From: Lottia gigantea
Lineage: Eukaryota > Mollusca > Gastropoda > Lottiidae
DNA: 64,000 bases
Direction: 5' to 3'
Assembly: GCF_000327385.1 (NCBI RefSeq)
Contig: NW_008708555.1
Span: forward strand, 25,726 to 89,725
Both the position numbers and the translations under genes were made by a program. The notes below the pieces were generated by a model that ran no database searches, had not been told where the DNA came from, and worked only from the letters and a program-made list of their open reading frames with translations. Below, piece by piece: positions 46,668-58,978 of this stretch; the stretch's first letter is position 1; every line of letters begins with the position of its first letter.

Positions 46668-48723
46668 AAAAATGGATTCTCAACTTACCTCAAATTTTAA
46701 TGAAATTTTGAAAATGTACAATGCTTATAGGTCTTAAGTTAAAGCTTTTCCACCATAGAAACATGGGATAAAGTGGATATTTCTTTTTTTTTTTTTTAAT
46801 AGAAACAAGGAGGGATTTGTGAAATATGCAAAAAAATATTTGCATGACAATTTTGAAAGTATAAACTTGCTAGTGGAATGCAGGGTACTAATAATTTGAA
46901 AGGGAAACAATTGTGCAATTTGCAAAAATATTTAAGAATATTTTATTTTCAAAACTTAGGTAATTTGAATCAGATATTGTTATATATCCAAGCATATAAT
47001 TTCAGTGCAAACAAACTGGGTGTGTAAAATTGCATCTATATTTGTGTGGGGAACTTTTTTAAGGATTTTACCCTATATTTTCAGCTTTATAGTAACATGG
47101 ATTGTTTTTATTAAGTTTTATTGATTTGTTAAGTTTGTAAAATCTTTAAAATATGGTGAAAAAAAATCTTTTTTTTAACAAGGTCTGTCTTTTATAATCT
47201 CATGTCAATATAAGGATGAATGTCAATCTAACTGCACCATCTCTTCAACACATTTGAAACAATTCCTACTGTATCTCAATGTGGCAGGTAAAGCTTGTAT
47301 TAGAGGGTGAGAACCGAAAGCACTGGCACAGGCATCAGAATGCTTCTTACCTTGAGGAGAATTCGAACCCATGGCACCTTATCGCCTAGCAGACAACAAT
47401 CCAGGTAAAGCTTGTGTTAGGAACAGAGTTAATAAATATTCATGATCCAACATTTTTTCCAAACTGATTTCAATCAACACAGGAACACATAAATATGAAA
47501 CTCTGGAACATTACCTGTAGTGGTGTAGCGAGGATTCCATTGACAGGGTGAACCAGCAGAGCACCTGGCGTCCCTTAGGGGGATTTGGAGGGCACTAGTC
47601 ATGGTAGGGGGTCAGGGAAACATTTCTGATCTAGGCAGGTGGAGAATACAATTAATGTGATTTGGGATTTTTTTTTTTTGGCCTGAGGGGAGGGGATGCA
47701 TGCCCGAAAAATTACCCTTAAATACCCCACTAAATACATGGATGAAAAAAGTTGTGTTGGTTTACATCATCACCTGAAATGAAGCTATTTGGATGAAGTG
47801 AACCGTAGTGGTAAATAATAAGAGAGATAACAACAATGATGTATCTGTAAAGTGAATATATCTCTCTGCTAACTATGTAGGTCTTGTTATAGAACAAACT
47901 GGAATGTATTGTAGTATGACTTGACGATAGGTTAAATACATTTGTGGTCTGATTTGATTAACAATAAGTAGAGTTATTTCCCTTCGACCAATGATTCAAT
48001 TGTAAATGCTCATTACACAGTGTGGATATGCAGGTTTTGGTCATGTCAGGCCGGGCTGGCTCCTCACCTAGTAATTCAGAGTCACGTAAACTTCTAATTT
48101 GTAACCCCAAACATTATTTCCCTTCGATTTCCTAAGCCATCAAAATCGACCGATATCCAGTGGAGTTTGTTGGAATAATTAGGCGAAGGAAAGGGCCAAA
48201 ATTTTTTGTGTATAATGATAAGAAATGTTAAATTGGTGGAGGGGACAAAGCCGGGCACGCTTTCCTGGGGGTGTTAGGTGTGCTTGGTGTTAGGCTTGAG
48301 TATGTGTTAGGTTGGGTATCAACTCATACTATTATTAGCTTTATTGTATTATAGCCTTCACGTCCCCCAAATGCAAAATAAATTCCATGATGAATGAAAA
48401 GTTAAAGATAACCAATATATTATATAAACTATCTAAAACAACTCATTAGTTTATGGTGATGAGGCGTTTCAATTCGTGTTGAACCATACAGCAATTAGCC
48501 CAGTTTACTGAAAAATAAAATAAGAAATAAATCTAATAAAATAACCGAATTGTGGTGGGTCAGAAAACGTCAAAGACAGACATCGGCTTATAATTCAAAA
48601 TTCAGAATTCTCTGTGGCATTTGTTTTCATGGAGATTCGCCGCTTCATCTAATATTCAATCGCTAAATTTTGTAATCTCATTTCGACATTCTAGCAAAAT
48701 ATCTTGATCTTCATTTTATAATA
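46668..48723. other. Gene-free stretch 3' of ARMT1
   Basis: No gene. A SINE head on the minus strand at about 47345-47405 (box B GGGTTCGAATTCTCC when read reversed; TTGTTGTCTGCTAGGCGATA) belongs to the family at 8385 and 39256. G-rich patches around 47570-47700 look like decayed repeats. Confidence 0.4.
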
Positions 48724-48829
48724 CCCCGAAAGCAAGTCTTTCTGGCAAAAATCTCATAACTAGGTTAGAAATTCGGGCAATCTGAGATATTTGGCCCCCT
48801 TTCGGACGTAAACCTGGCTCCGCCACCGA
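48724..48829. mobile_element. hAT-like MITE, left end missing
   Basis: ATCTCATAACTAGGTTAG, ATTCGGGCAATCTGAGATAT and GTAAACCTGGCTCCGCCACCG match the complement of the complete copy at 53927-54062. Only the right terminus is kept. A tRNA-SINE box B piece follows at 48884-48920. Confidence 0.55.
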
Positions 48830-48920
48830 TTCTTGTCGGCTATATGATTATCACCCTGAAGCGGTTAACAACTTTCGAATTACATTCGATTAAGTGCCGT
48901 GCGTTCGAATCCTCTTCAAG

Positions 48921-50414
48921 ATAAGTTAAAATCTGATGCCTTGGTCCAATGTCGACTTTCTCTTCCTATCACTAAATTTTGGTTTTTTACGTTAGAGATA
49001 CTTTAAAATATTAGTCTGACCTCTCTTTAAAATTAACTGGGGATTTAAAGCTATATAATAAACCACGGTATTGTAATCCAGAAACACCAGTCGATTCCAG
49101 CTAGATTTCTTTGATTCCTGCAACTCACAGAGTCTAAATATAGAATCTTATCTCATCGTCTTCAGTTAAAGATACCACAAAGGGTCTTAGTGGATATATA
49201 CAGGGTGCGAAACTAGGGCTTTGATTAGATAGATAATGGTTTCTCCGAGGTACCCACAAGCTGTTCTCTTGGGGCACCTGGGAGGGTTCCTAGACACTTG
49301 TAATCATAATTTTTTTTAATATCAGCGATGGTTTTAGATAAGAACATAGAATCCTCGAATTAAATTCTTGGATTCCAACCAACCATACTCATAAGTTCGT
49401 ACAAGTGAACACCTCGGTATAAGCCTCTTGGACAATTTGAAACAATAATGTTTTATAATATCAACGATGGATTCCGGTTTATACATTAAACATATTTGTT
49501 CGTGTATTACAAATCACGACTGTGGGTCCCCAAAATAGTGTGAGGAGAGGAACAAAGAACAGCTATGTGTAGAAAACATGGTACAGCGAGTCCGATTCAT
49601 GGAAACCAAGGGATTGGATTGATCTTGCTTTAGAGTTCAATGCTTGCTACTATTGTAGAGTGCTAGCACCATGATATGAAGGAAGATCGTGTTTTTTATT
49701 TACACGAATCGATTACCGGTTAATTGTAAATATAATGCGCATGTAAGTAGTGTTCACGTCTTCTCATCTACCGTGCCAAATATCTTATCCAAGCTGCAAA
49801 CAGCTTAAGCCTGGCACAGTGGCAGTCTTCTGTAATCCAATTATCATGATATTGTGAGCCATCTTTCTCCAAATTCGTCGCTAGTTTTCTCTTGTGATAT
49901 GATTATCACGCTTTCAATTTAGTGCTTGTTGTTTCCTGAAGTTATAGAACTTGATACGATCGTGAAAACCCTATTATAGTACTGTTAAATAGTTCATAGT
50001 ACTGACTACTATCGAATAGTTACTTGAATGAAATTAAGTTGTTTTTTATGCTAAAGGCTTTCATTAAAATCTAACCGACATAATTAGACCATAACTCAAT
50101 TACACCCGATATTCAATTATAGCGTATCCCGTAGTCAAACAAAAACCTTTTCTTTTTGATAATAAAATGGAATTGATATAAGATCATTTATTTTAGTGCT
50201 TGTTTGTTTCTTGATCTGAATAGATTTATATTCATGCATTACATGCAATATAGTGGTCATTTCTAATGCGTCTCGTCACGGAAGAATCCAAAAATCCAGG
50301 CTACAAAAAATATAAATAAATTATTGAGAATTATTACTGATTAAACCCTAGAAAGTGTCCTTCTCCCATGCATTAATTCGCCTTCTGTTTTAGTTAGGAT
50401 ATATATATATATAG
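48921..50414. other. Gene-free stretch
   Basis: AT-rich sequence without a supported gene, RNA or strong repeat. A weak duplication joins about 49305-49330 and 49450-49475 (TATCA.CGATGG). Confidence 0.35.
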
Positions 50415-50578
50415 AAACATTAGGTGAAGGGGGCGAGCAGGCGTCACAAAATTTTCCAGGGGGCCACAGATTATTGTTTCACTATGTAAAATGAGAACAA
50501 ATTTGACAGTGGGGGTGGGGAGGGTCAAAGTCTTTTCTGTGAAGAGCACCCCCAGGTCCCCTGTAGAAACGCCACTGG
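50415..50578. mobile_element. hAT-like MITE remnant
   Basis: The right end, read inward, is CAGTGGCGTTTCTAC, the same type of terminus as 24445 (CAGTGGCGTTTTTAGG) and related to the CAGTGGCGGA family. The left end (TTAGGTGAAGGGG) also resembles the sequence following 24445. Internal sequence is GC-rich and non-coding. Confidence 0.4.
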
Positions 50579-51785
50579 GCTATTCATATATAACTTCATT
50601 GATTTGTGATATGGAGTGGAATGTACGGCGATGCCCCTGACTCCCTCTCACTCACCTGACAACGCCCCTGTTATACAATGAAAGTATAAAACGTAGACTG
50701 TAGGTAAACAGGACAATGTTCTTTACTTTAATATGTCAATCGATATCAGTCGATTTTTACAACTAACATACATTTATACTAACACGTAATCCGACAACAC
50801 AGAAACCTGAGAGGACTAGTCCTCCCTACGAGTACCAATTACCACCCAAGGGGAAAGAGGGGGCATTCCAGTTGCAGTCCGAGGCATCCAAGTATTTCAT
50901 TTTACTTACGATGAATCAGGGCTGCCTATATATTAAATCGTGATATTCCCGATCGCTGCTTGAAAACATACTATCAATAGATCATATTATACCCTACCGC
51001 TCACCGACTGAACCCTTCTTCCACCATTCCTACATTGGTTCAAACCTCCCTCCATCTCATCTAAACGCAAATCCTAACTTACATTTCTGGATCAAGTGAA
51101 AATTGAGTGCCCTCGGCAGAATAAAAGAAAATCCTACCACGGACTTTGGTCATTAAAATATATTAAGAAATAACGAGAGTTTTATTTTCTGTTTTCAATT
51201 AAATTAATTAGATGAAGTTTTTTTCTTTTTTCTTTTTTCTTTATCCTGGATTATTCATCTTCATTAACCCAAAAAGTGATTCAAAGACTAAAATATCTGC
51301 CCGGAGACAGTTTTTAATAAACTTATTAGCCGTATTCATCAAGATTTGGTATTAAAGTTGTAAACTGATTACTTGAAGTGGACTGTCAAGTACGATAACT
51401 CATCGTCTGTGTTGCTGTCTCTGCAACGGCTCTAAGAATCAAGAAAAAAGGAGAAAAATGAAAAATGGAAGATTTAAACCTCAAATTGAACTTGTATTTT
51501 CCAGGAATTTTAATAATATTGAAATTAGACTCTTTCAAATAGCAGGAAATGATAAATTTTGTAAGTCGTTTCAAAAGTTAGGCAATTATCTTCATTACGC
51601 TACGACCATTAATGCTAGTCTATATTTCTTTGGTTTGTATAGCTAAATAGGTCAAGTGTATCTTTGCATGTCCATGTTTATGTTCAGGAACTTCTCTGGA
51701 TGTACATGCATGTATATAATCTACCATCGACTATTTACATTTTGGGGAACTATTTATGACAACAGCTTCCAAAATAGCAAAGATT
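50579..51785. other. Gene-free stretch
   Basis: No gene or strong repeat seen. A TCTTTTTTCTTTTTT microsatellite-like tract lies at about 51222-51240. Confidence 0.35.
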
Positions 51786-51952
51786 ATTCTCGAAACGATC
51801 TTAGCGCTAGGATGTCCTAGGTTCTTATCTTCTAACATTGATTCTAGGACATCCTAGGTTCTTATCTTCTAACATTGATTCTAGGACATCCTAGGTTCTT
51901 ATCTTCTAACATTGATTCTAGGACATCCTAACGCTAAGATCGTTTCGGGAAT
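51786..51952. mobile_element. MITE with internal tandem palindromes
   Basis: Terminal inverted repeats of about 32 bp: left ATTCTCGAAACGATCTTAGC, right (read inward) ATTCCCGAAACGATCTTAGC, both continuing to AGGATGTCC. Inside are three tandem copies of a 37-bp unit containing TAGGTTCTTATCTTCTAAC and TAGGACATCC, complementary to the inner part of the left repeat, so each unit can pair with the end. It is related to 10729-10864. Confidence 0.75.
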
Positions 51953-52419
51953 ACGGGGCCTGGATATCCACTAGGAATGAATTGGAGTTTTAAGTTCTAT
52001 TGTTCTGTATCTTATTGGACTATTGAAATGGAATTTGTACCTCATTGGACTAATGAAATGAAATGAATTTTTATGTCCTATCGCGCATTAATTATCTAAT
52101 AAAATGAAATAAATTGAAACGTCCTTCTGAGCATTATTTGATTAAAGAAATTAACTGAAGTTCAAATGTGCTGCCGTTCTGCTTCATTTTGTGGCCTAAT
52201 AAAATGAATGGAGCTGAACGTTTTCTTCGGTCGGGTAATGAAGACGACACCAATTGGCAAAGTATCATCAGAGGTATTTTGTTTTCTCTTTCAAATTAAT
52301 TACCATGATTCATCAACAAAATCTATCGAGATAAGAAAAAATACATCTATTTCTGACATAAATGAGTGTTTTTATTTCATTTATAAAGTTTGACAGAATT
52401 ATTAACACGTTTACACTTT

Positions 52420-52870
52420 CGATTTACTTTAGATGTGAAAATATATTTCGTTTTTTGTTTAAGATAATTAGTGTCGTGGCGAAATGTGAGAAAATGTTCA
52501 GAATTTTAGTCAGTCACAGAATAAAAAGTGACTGTGATAAATAGTGTCTGGTCAAATTAACAAGTCTTCTATAATGTTCATGATATTTTGATGGAAACGT
52601 ACAAATTACATCAATATTTCGTTTTCTTGTTGAAGATAATTATCAGTTTTATATTTAATCATAGAAATCTCGTGGGATTACAACACAAGACTGATCGGGA
52701 CATTTGTAAGTGTTTCTTCAACTAACTGGAAATTAACAAGTCTAAATCAATATTTACGACTTTTTCATGGAAATTTATAAAATGGTGTTTATCATTTCGT
52801 TTCTTGTTTATGATAATTATAAGTATTAGTATGGGGAAATTAATGAACATCTCGCGAGATTACTGTTGCT
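52420..52870. repeat. Imperfect tandem triplication, about 150-170-bp unit
   Basis: Three diverged copies share TTTCGTTTTCTTGTT followed by GATAATTA, and two share ATTAACAAGTCT and TCTCG.G.GATTAC. An old local duplication without coding potential. Confidence 0.5.
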
Positions 52871-53926
52871 ACTTATGGATAAATTATGCAAATTTAAATT
52901 GCCCTCGCATCAACTACAACAACTGGACTCAGAAAAGACAGCTTTCTAATTGATAACTCGTCCGCAGATTAAATATGTTAAAGGGCGTAATTTGTTTTCT
53001 CACATAGGTTATTAAATTCATTTTGAGTTTTGATAGTCCATGATAGCTTTAAGTAATAAAATTTATCGTATAAATTGCTTGTATAACATATCATATGACG
53101 ACACGTGTAAATTGTGTAGAAGAGTTGTATATTTTGTTATTAAACAAGGGTGCTCTTCGAATGTAAAAAACTTTAATTTCGTTATAGACCAATATCTACA
53201 GCCATGGGTCATACAAGCTGTAATAAGTTGGTCATTATTAGGAAGTAGAAATGTGGGTGTGATTTATTTTCAAAAATAATTATAGTTTTGTTAGCCAATG
53301 ATAGCAGACCACCATGCTTACTCTTTTCGAAACACCTGATAGCACTTCTCTTTGGAGGAGCCTACACTACCTTAACTCCCGATTTTGCCATGTGTTCATT
53401 AAAGTAAGAATATCTATGATCTAGACAATCTTTATTTAGTTAGTTTTCATGCTTGCAGAAATATGTGCATAATGTACTATGAAAGTTACTTTTGTCATGT
53501 TAGGCCATGATAGCTTTAAGGTCGTAAGTACAATAATTTGAACAAAAAGTATTCAGTGAATGAGATGCTCGATTTGTACTTACATTTGTCGTCTGCTAAG
53601 TAAGTATAATCTTGTATGAATCAGATCTAAATCTATACCGGAAATGACGTCTGTAATTTTATGTGATATTGTATATGATAAGTTAATTAATGTCAGTCTG
53701 TTGAATAGAATCTAGATTCGGAGATAACCCAAGATAATGTGATATAATGGCTACTAGAGAAATGAGATTTATAAAAATCAAGATAAATTGAAAGTAGAGG
53801 AAGTGTTTTTATGATAAGCTTTCAACTTGTCATCTTATATATTCTGATCATGTTGAAAGAACGGTACTGAGAATAAAATCGTATTTTTACAGAGTGGGGA
53901 ATATCAAAGGAAGATCCCTTATTCAG
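52871..53926. other. Gene-free stretch
   Basis: AT-rich with no supported gene. CCATGATAGCTTTAAG occurs at about 53038 and again at 53506, the core of a short dispersed duplication. Confidence 0.35.
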
Positions 53927-54062
53927 TGGTGGAGCCAGGTTTACGTCCGAAGAGGAGGGGGTGAGGGGTATCTGAGATTGCCCGAATAACCTAGTTATGA
54001 GATATTTGCCCGAAAAACTTGCTTTCGACTGCCCCCTCTACCCCCCTTTGGCCCAGCCACTG
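53927..54062. mobile_element. hAT-like MITE, complete
   Basis: It starts CAGTGGTGGAGCCAGG and ends TTTGGCCCAGCCACTG, imperfect inverted repeats. It is flanked by CCCTTATT and CTCCTATT, which match at 6 of 8 bases, consistent with an old 8-bp target duplication. It is the best copy of the family also at 4792-4914 and 48724-48829. There is no open frame. Confidence 0.65.
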
Positions 54063-55535
54063 CTCCTATTGTATCAGTGTCAGTTATACCGTCTATTTGT
54101 CCCCCACGTGTCCACCCGTCTTTTACGCCTTTGGATTCATTTAGGACAAACGGTTATAGCTGAAACTATGTTATGATATAATAAATAGTTAAACAATTTT
54201 GAATCAAGTGTCATGTTATAATAAGTCAATATAGAATTGTCATAAATAACTACAAGTAAGTATTAAGTTTCATGTCATATGAACTGTTATACCTGAAATT
54301 ATAGATCTCATATATCTTCCATAAATTTGAGATATTTGAGATAGTTTCGAATCCCATAAAGGTACTATTATCATCTAAATCAGTGGTTCCTAACCTATTT
54401 CAGCCTTCACACCCCTGGAACAATCACCTAGACCTTTCACACCCCAAAAATTTGTTTCATCCACATTTTTTTGCATGTGGTGATGTGAGGTGTTCTCTCT
54501 ATTCAAAATAAATTCTTCTCACACACCAGTTGGTCACACCCCTGACACCACACTATTTTGGTAAAAGGGATCTGAAGCAATGTTACTAAGATATCATGTG
54601 GTATGAACTATTATAGTTTAAATTATAGATATCATATATCATCTATAAATACTATTAGGTATTACGGAGATTAAGTTATTATATACATGTATATAATATT
54701 CAAATTAATTTGATACAATGTTGAATTAAATGTCATGTATTTATGGCTGGTTATTTTATTATACAACTGTCATATATTCTATATAAGGTTAAAGGATTTT
54801 TGTTCAGGTATAAATAATACAATGAATGGCGTCGAAGTGGGTGAAATATTTCATGGCCCCCGATAAACTGACGCCGTCTATCCCCTCGTTTCAACTGTTA
54901 TAGCCTGCCTGGAATTATTTTCGTTCCATAAAATGATGTCGAAGAATTTAATTTGCTCTGAAAGTTGGGTATATGCAAAACTTCATTTAATGAGCGGAAA
55001 GAATATCTCAACGGCTTATCATGGCTCATCACCTCTCTTTCACGATGTAAAATGATAAAAAATACGAAAGTGGGGAGGGGTAAACCCGCCACCCAGCCTC
55101 TTATCTGGGGGGCATGCCCGTAGAAACGCCGTTGACCACCCCAACTCCCCTATCCCTTTCGCAATACACACAGTCCAGATTACGCAGTGGAAGTTAAAAT
55201 CAACTGTTATATGAACTGTTATAGAAATGATGACGATGATGATATATTACTATGATAAAAAGAGAAATATAACTTATCAGATGACAACAGAAAGCTTTTA
55301 GTCTAAAGAATCAAGAGACTCTTAAATAATTCTCAGATTTAATCTTTCAGCGTTAAAGAGAAACTCGAGGATATGATACAGTAGGAATTAATACTATCTT
55401 CACCATTATACTTCACATCTTCTAGGTTGGCTTACTGAGGGAAGAGGAACTGGAGGATAGAGGATATGATACAGTAGGAATTCACACTGCTGTCTCTTTT
55501 ATCATCTTTACTTAAGGTTGGCGTTGTTATAGGCC
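54063..55535. other. Gene-free stretch with dispersed repeat pieces
   Basis: A CAGTGGTTCCTAACC terminus at 54381 marks a probable hAT-type element reaching to about 54582. Segments with TATGAACT.TTATA and ATTATAGAT.TCATATAT occur at about 54280 and 54600. GAGGATATGATACAGTAGGA occurs at about 55370 and 55460. No gene is supported. Confidence 0.4.
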
Positions 55536-56668
55536 TTACTCTAGGTCGGCGTCTACTGGCCCTACTCTAGGTTAGATTTGAAACAGACCATATTCTATGT
55601 TAGCCTTGAAAGAGGTCTCCAGGTTACCTTTGAAACAGACCCTAATCCAAGTTGGCTCTGAAACAGGTCCTAGCTTTGAAACAGGTCCTATTTTATGTTG
55701 GCTTTGAAACAGGTCATACTCTAGGTTGGCTTTAAAACAGGTCCTACTCTAGGTTAGCTTTGAAACAGGTCCTACTCTAGGTTAGCTTTGAAACAGGCCC
55801 TACTCTAGGTTAGCTTTGAAACAGGCTCTACTCTAGGTTAGCTTAGAAACAGGTCCTACTCTAGGTTGGTTTTTAAACAGATCCTACTCTAGGTTAGCTT
55901 TGAAACAGGTCCTACCTTAGGTTGGTTTTGAAACAGGCCCTACTCTAGGTTAGCTTTAAAACAGACCCTACTCTTGGTTGGTTTTGAAACAGGCCCTACT
56001 CTAGGTTAGCTTAGAAACAGGCCCTACTCTAGGTTGGTTTTGAAACAGACCCTACTCTAGGTTAGCTTTGAAACAGGTCCTACTTTAGGTTGGTTTTGAA
56101 ACAGGCCCTACTCTAGGTTAGCTTAGAAAGAGGCCCTACTCTAGGTTGACTTTGAAACAGGCCCTACTCTAGGTTAGCTTAGAAACAGGTCTGACTCTAG
56201 GTTAGCTTAGAAACAGGTCTGACTCTAGGTTGACTTTGAAACAGTTCATACTCTAGGTTGGCTTTAAAACAGATCCTACTTTAGGTTGACTTTGAAACAG
56301 GTCCTGCTCTAGGTTGGCTTTTAAACAGGCCCTACTCTAGGTTAGCTTAGAAACAGGTCTGACTCTAGGTTGACTTTGAAACAGATCATACTCTTGGTTG
56401 GCTTTAAATCAGGTCCTACTCTAGGTTGACTTTGAAACAGGTCCTACTCTAGGTTGGCTTTGAAACAGGTCTGACTCTAGGTTAGCTTAGAAACAGGTCT
56501 GACTCTAGGTTGACTTTGAAACAGTTCATACTTTAGGTTGGCTTTGAAACAGGTCCTACTCTAGGTTAGCTTTAAAACAGATCCTACTCTTGGTTAGCTT
56601 TAAAACAGACCCTACTTTAGGTTAGCTTTGAAACAGGTCCTACTCTAGGTTGGTTTTATAACAGGCTC
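55536..56668. repeat. 28-bp minisatellite, about 40 copies, with higher-order pattern
   Basis: Tandem array of a 28-bp unit with core GGTTAGCTTTGAAACAGG followed by a CCTACTCTA-type end. Units differ at several fixed sites (AGCTTTG, AGCTTAG, GACTTTG; GGTCC, GGTCTG, GTTCAT). Blocks of four to five variant units recur in the same order at about 56170-56310, 56340-56440 and 56470-56570, a higher-order repeat. It does not code for a protein. Confidence 0.92.
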
Positions 56669-58864
56669 TTGTGTTATCTATCAAATAGATCTGGATTGAT
56701 TTGAAATAAGTATGGTTTAAAACAGGTAGTAGTCGAGTTGTTTTTGTATGATAAAGTTATATTTTGACAGATAATAAAGCCAGTAGATTATAATCATGAG
56801 GAGTGTTTTGGCGAGGTGTTGTTTGTGGAATGCCGATATCTAGCTATGATTATAACCACAATAATAGCTTATCTAGTTTAATTGATAAGTTGAAAAGAAC
56901 GTATATTACTACTGACAAGAGTTTCGGATATAGTATCCACACAAATGCAGTCTATGGGTAAATTTTTTAAAGCCCATGTCAGTAACTGTATTAATGTAGA
57001 CTTATTTCATGCAGTCCTAGTCAATACGAAATGGAACTGTTACATTTTTTATGGTTCAGACAATGCATGGCGATGACCATCATCATTAGCCCAATCAGGT
57101 GCAGAAAAATATCACACTCTGTTCGTTCCATTAGCCCAATTAGATATTTATAAAAAAGTAAGACTTAAAACTCACTTTCATTTCATTCGCATTCAGATGC
57201 AGAAGAGTAGAACATTTACTCAAATTCATTACATTAACCTAAGCAGGGATTTAATAGTAGGACGCAAAACTCTAATAGGCTACAATTCATTGGACCAACC
57301 AGATACAAAATGGCAGGACGTAACGCTCCATATCATTTGAGATCTAGGGCAAATTTGAGATAGAAAACTTTCCATTTGCTCTTTCTCCAGTTGAGCCGAA
57401 TGATTAATTCTGGACTATGATAGAAAGTAATTTTGGAGTCTGTCGTTTGTCAATCTGTAGCTACTCGACTGGATTCCATCAACTCTGAATGAACGAGAAG
57501 AATACATAGTTTGTGGTCAATAGAAATTAACTAGTACCAATAATCTCTCATCATTTCTATAATAGTTTTCATGTACTTCTCTAATTTACTGTTAGATTGG
57601 TGGAATATTGGGCTAATAAACCGACCAACTTATAGCTGTTTAAAGAGGCAGACCAATAAACTTTCTACTTCCACAATGACAAACACTTATAGCTGTTAAA
57701 AGAGACGGACCAATAATCCTTAGCTGCTCTAATAACGCTCTTAAAGTTGTTTAAAGGTGCAGGCCAATATACCTTCTACTCTTATATCTGTTTAAAGGTT
57801 TACACCATTGCATTGACACTGACTAAATATGGGCCTTAAAGCAATTGAAATTATTAAATTAAATCAGAAGAAACAATGGTTTATTTTCATACAATACAGA
57901 GCGGGAGTTTAAACAGATTTACCTGGTTTGTTTTGAAATATTATTATGAAAATCTATAATCAAATGAAGTCTAAAAAAATGATATCTTCTTACACGGTAT
58001 AGCATCTTTTCTTCGTAGACACTTGAAAAAAAGTCTTAAAATGGACGATGGTAAAAGCTCTTTTATTTGCCACATATCCCGAAATACCATTTTATTAAAC
58101 GGTATAGCCTCTTTAAGTGGTCAATAGAGATTAATTGTCCAGTAAATGACCATGTGAAAGGTCAGTTTGGATGAAATAATAAATGATTTAACGGCCAGAT
58201 TCTCTCAGAAATTTAATAACCAGCAGGTTGACAGCCGACTCCAGTATTTCTGGTAAATACTCATTATTTGTGTGATTGTTGTGGTGAATCGGGGTTTTAA
58301 TTATTTTAATTACCTGCATTCATTCCAGATGGTTGGAATTTCTCTATGGAAACGTCAGGAATGGAATGAAATGAAGTTTTACGGACATCATTCACCATCT
58401 GATTGGGTTGGTTCAACATTGACGAATACGGGCCTTCAATGGCGGCGCTCGCCTCTTGATACTGGGAGTACATATGGAGGGCAAATGGGGGGAAAACAGT
58501 CACTGCCGAGTTTGAGATTCAAAATAAGAGGGTTAAGAAATGAAGTGGGGCTACAATATTGGAGGTAAAAATCAATTTTTTCAGTTGGGTGGGGAGTGTG
58601 GAGGGGTCATGCCATACCGATTGCAACATGTATTTTACAATTTATTTTATCATTTCAGAAAAATGAGGGAAAAATCAAGATGAAACTCGTTTCACAATTA
58701 AAGTTGGGTTTAATTTGACTAGAACAAGAGGTTGTATCATCATGGTTGTATCTAAGTGACCACTTCAGCAACTACACATTTAATTTCCGGTCCAGCGCGT
58801 GACTATCTCGTGATCAAATATCTCGGACATTCTCGGATGTTGTGGTTGCCAATGGCCGATCGTG
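56669..58864. other. Gene-free stretch
   Basis: No supported gene. The pieces TTTCATTAGCCCAAT..AGGTGCAGAA and TTAAAG..GCAGACCAATA recur a few times between 57080 and 57780 as short decayed duplications. Open frames near 58272-58568 have no recognisable content. Confidence 0.35.
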
Positions 58865-58978
58865 TGCTCCCCATTTCCGGTTCCTGTAATAGTATATTTA
58901 AGTTGGTGGAAGTGACCGATGTTTTCCGTTCCAGGGAAAGTTTCCGATAAAATCCACCAAGATAAATAAAGAGTGTTT
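58865..58978. repeat. Dispersed 115-bp repeat, copy 1
   Basis: Runs from TGCTCCCCATTTCCGG to AAGATAAATAAAGAGTG and is nearly identical to 60452-60568. It carries a TATA-like ATATTTAAG and an AATAAA, so it could be part of an old LTR or a SINE tail; the family is not identified and no proteins are associated. Confidence 0.6.
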
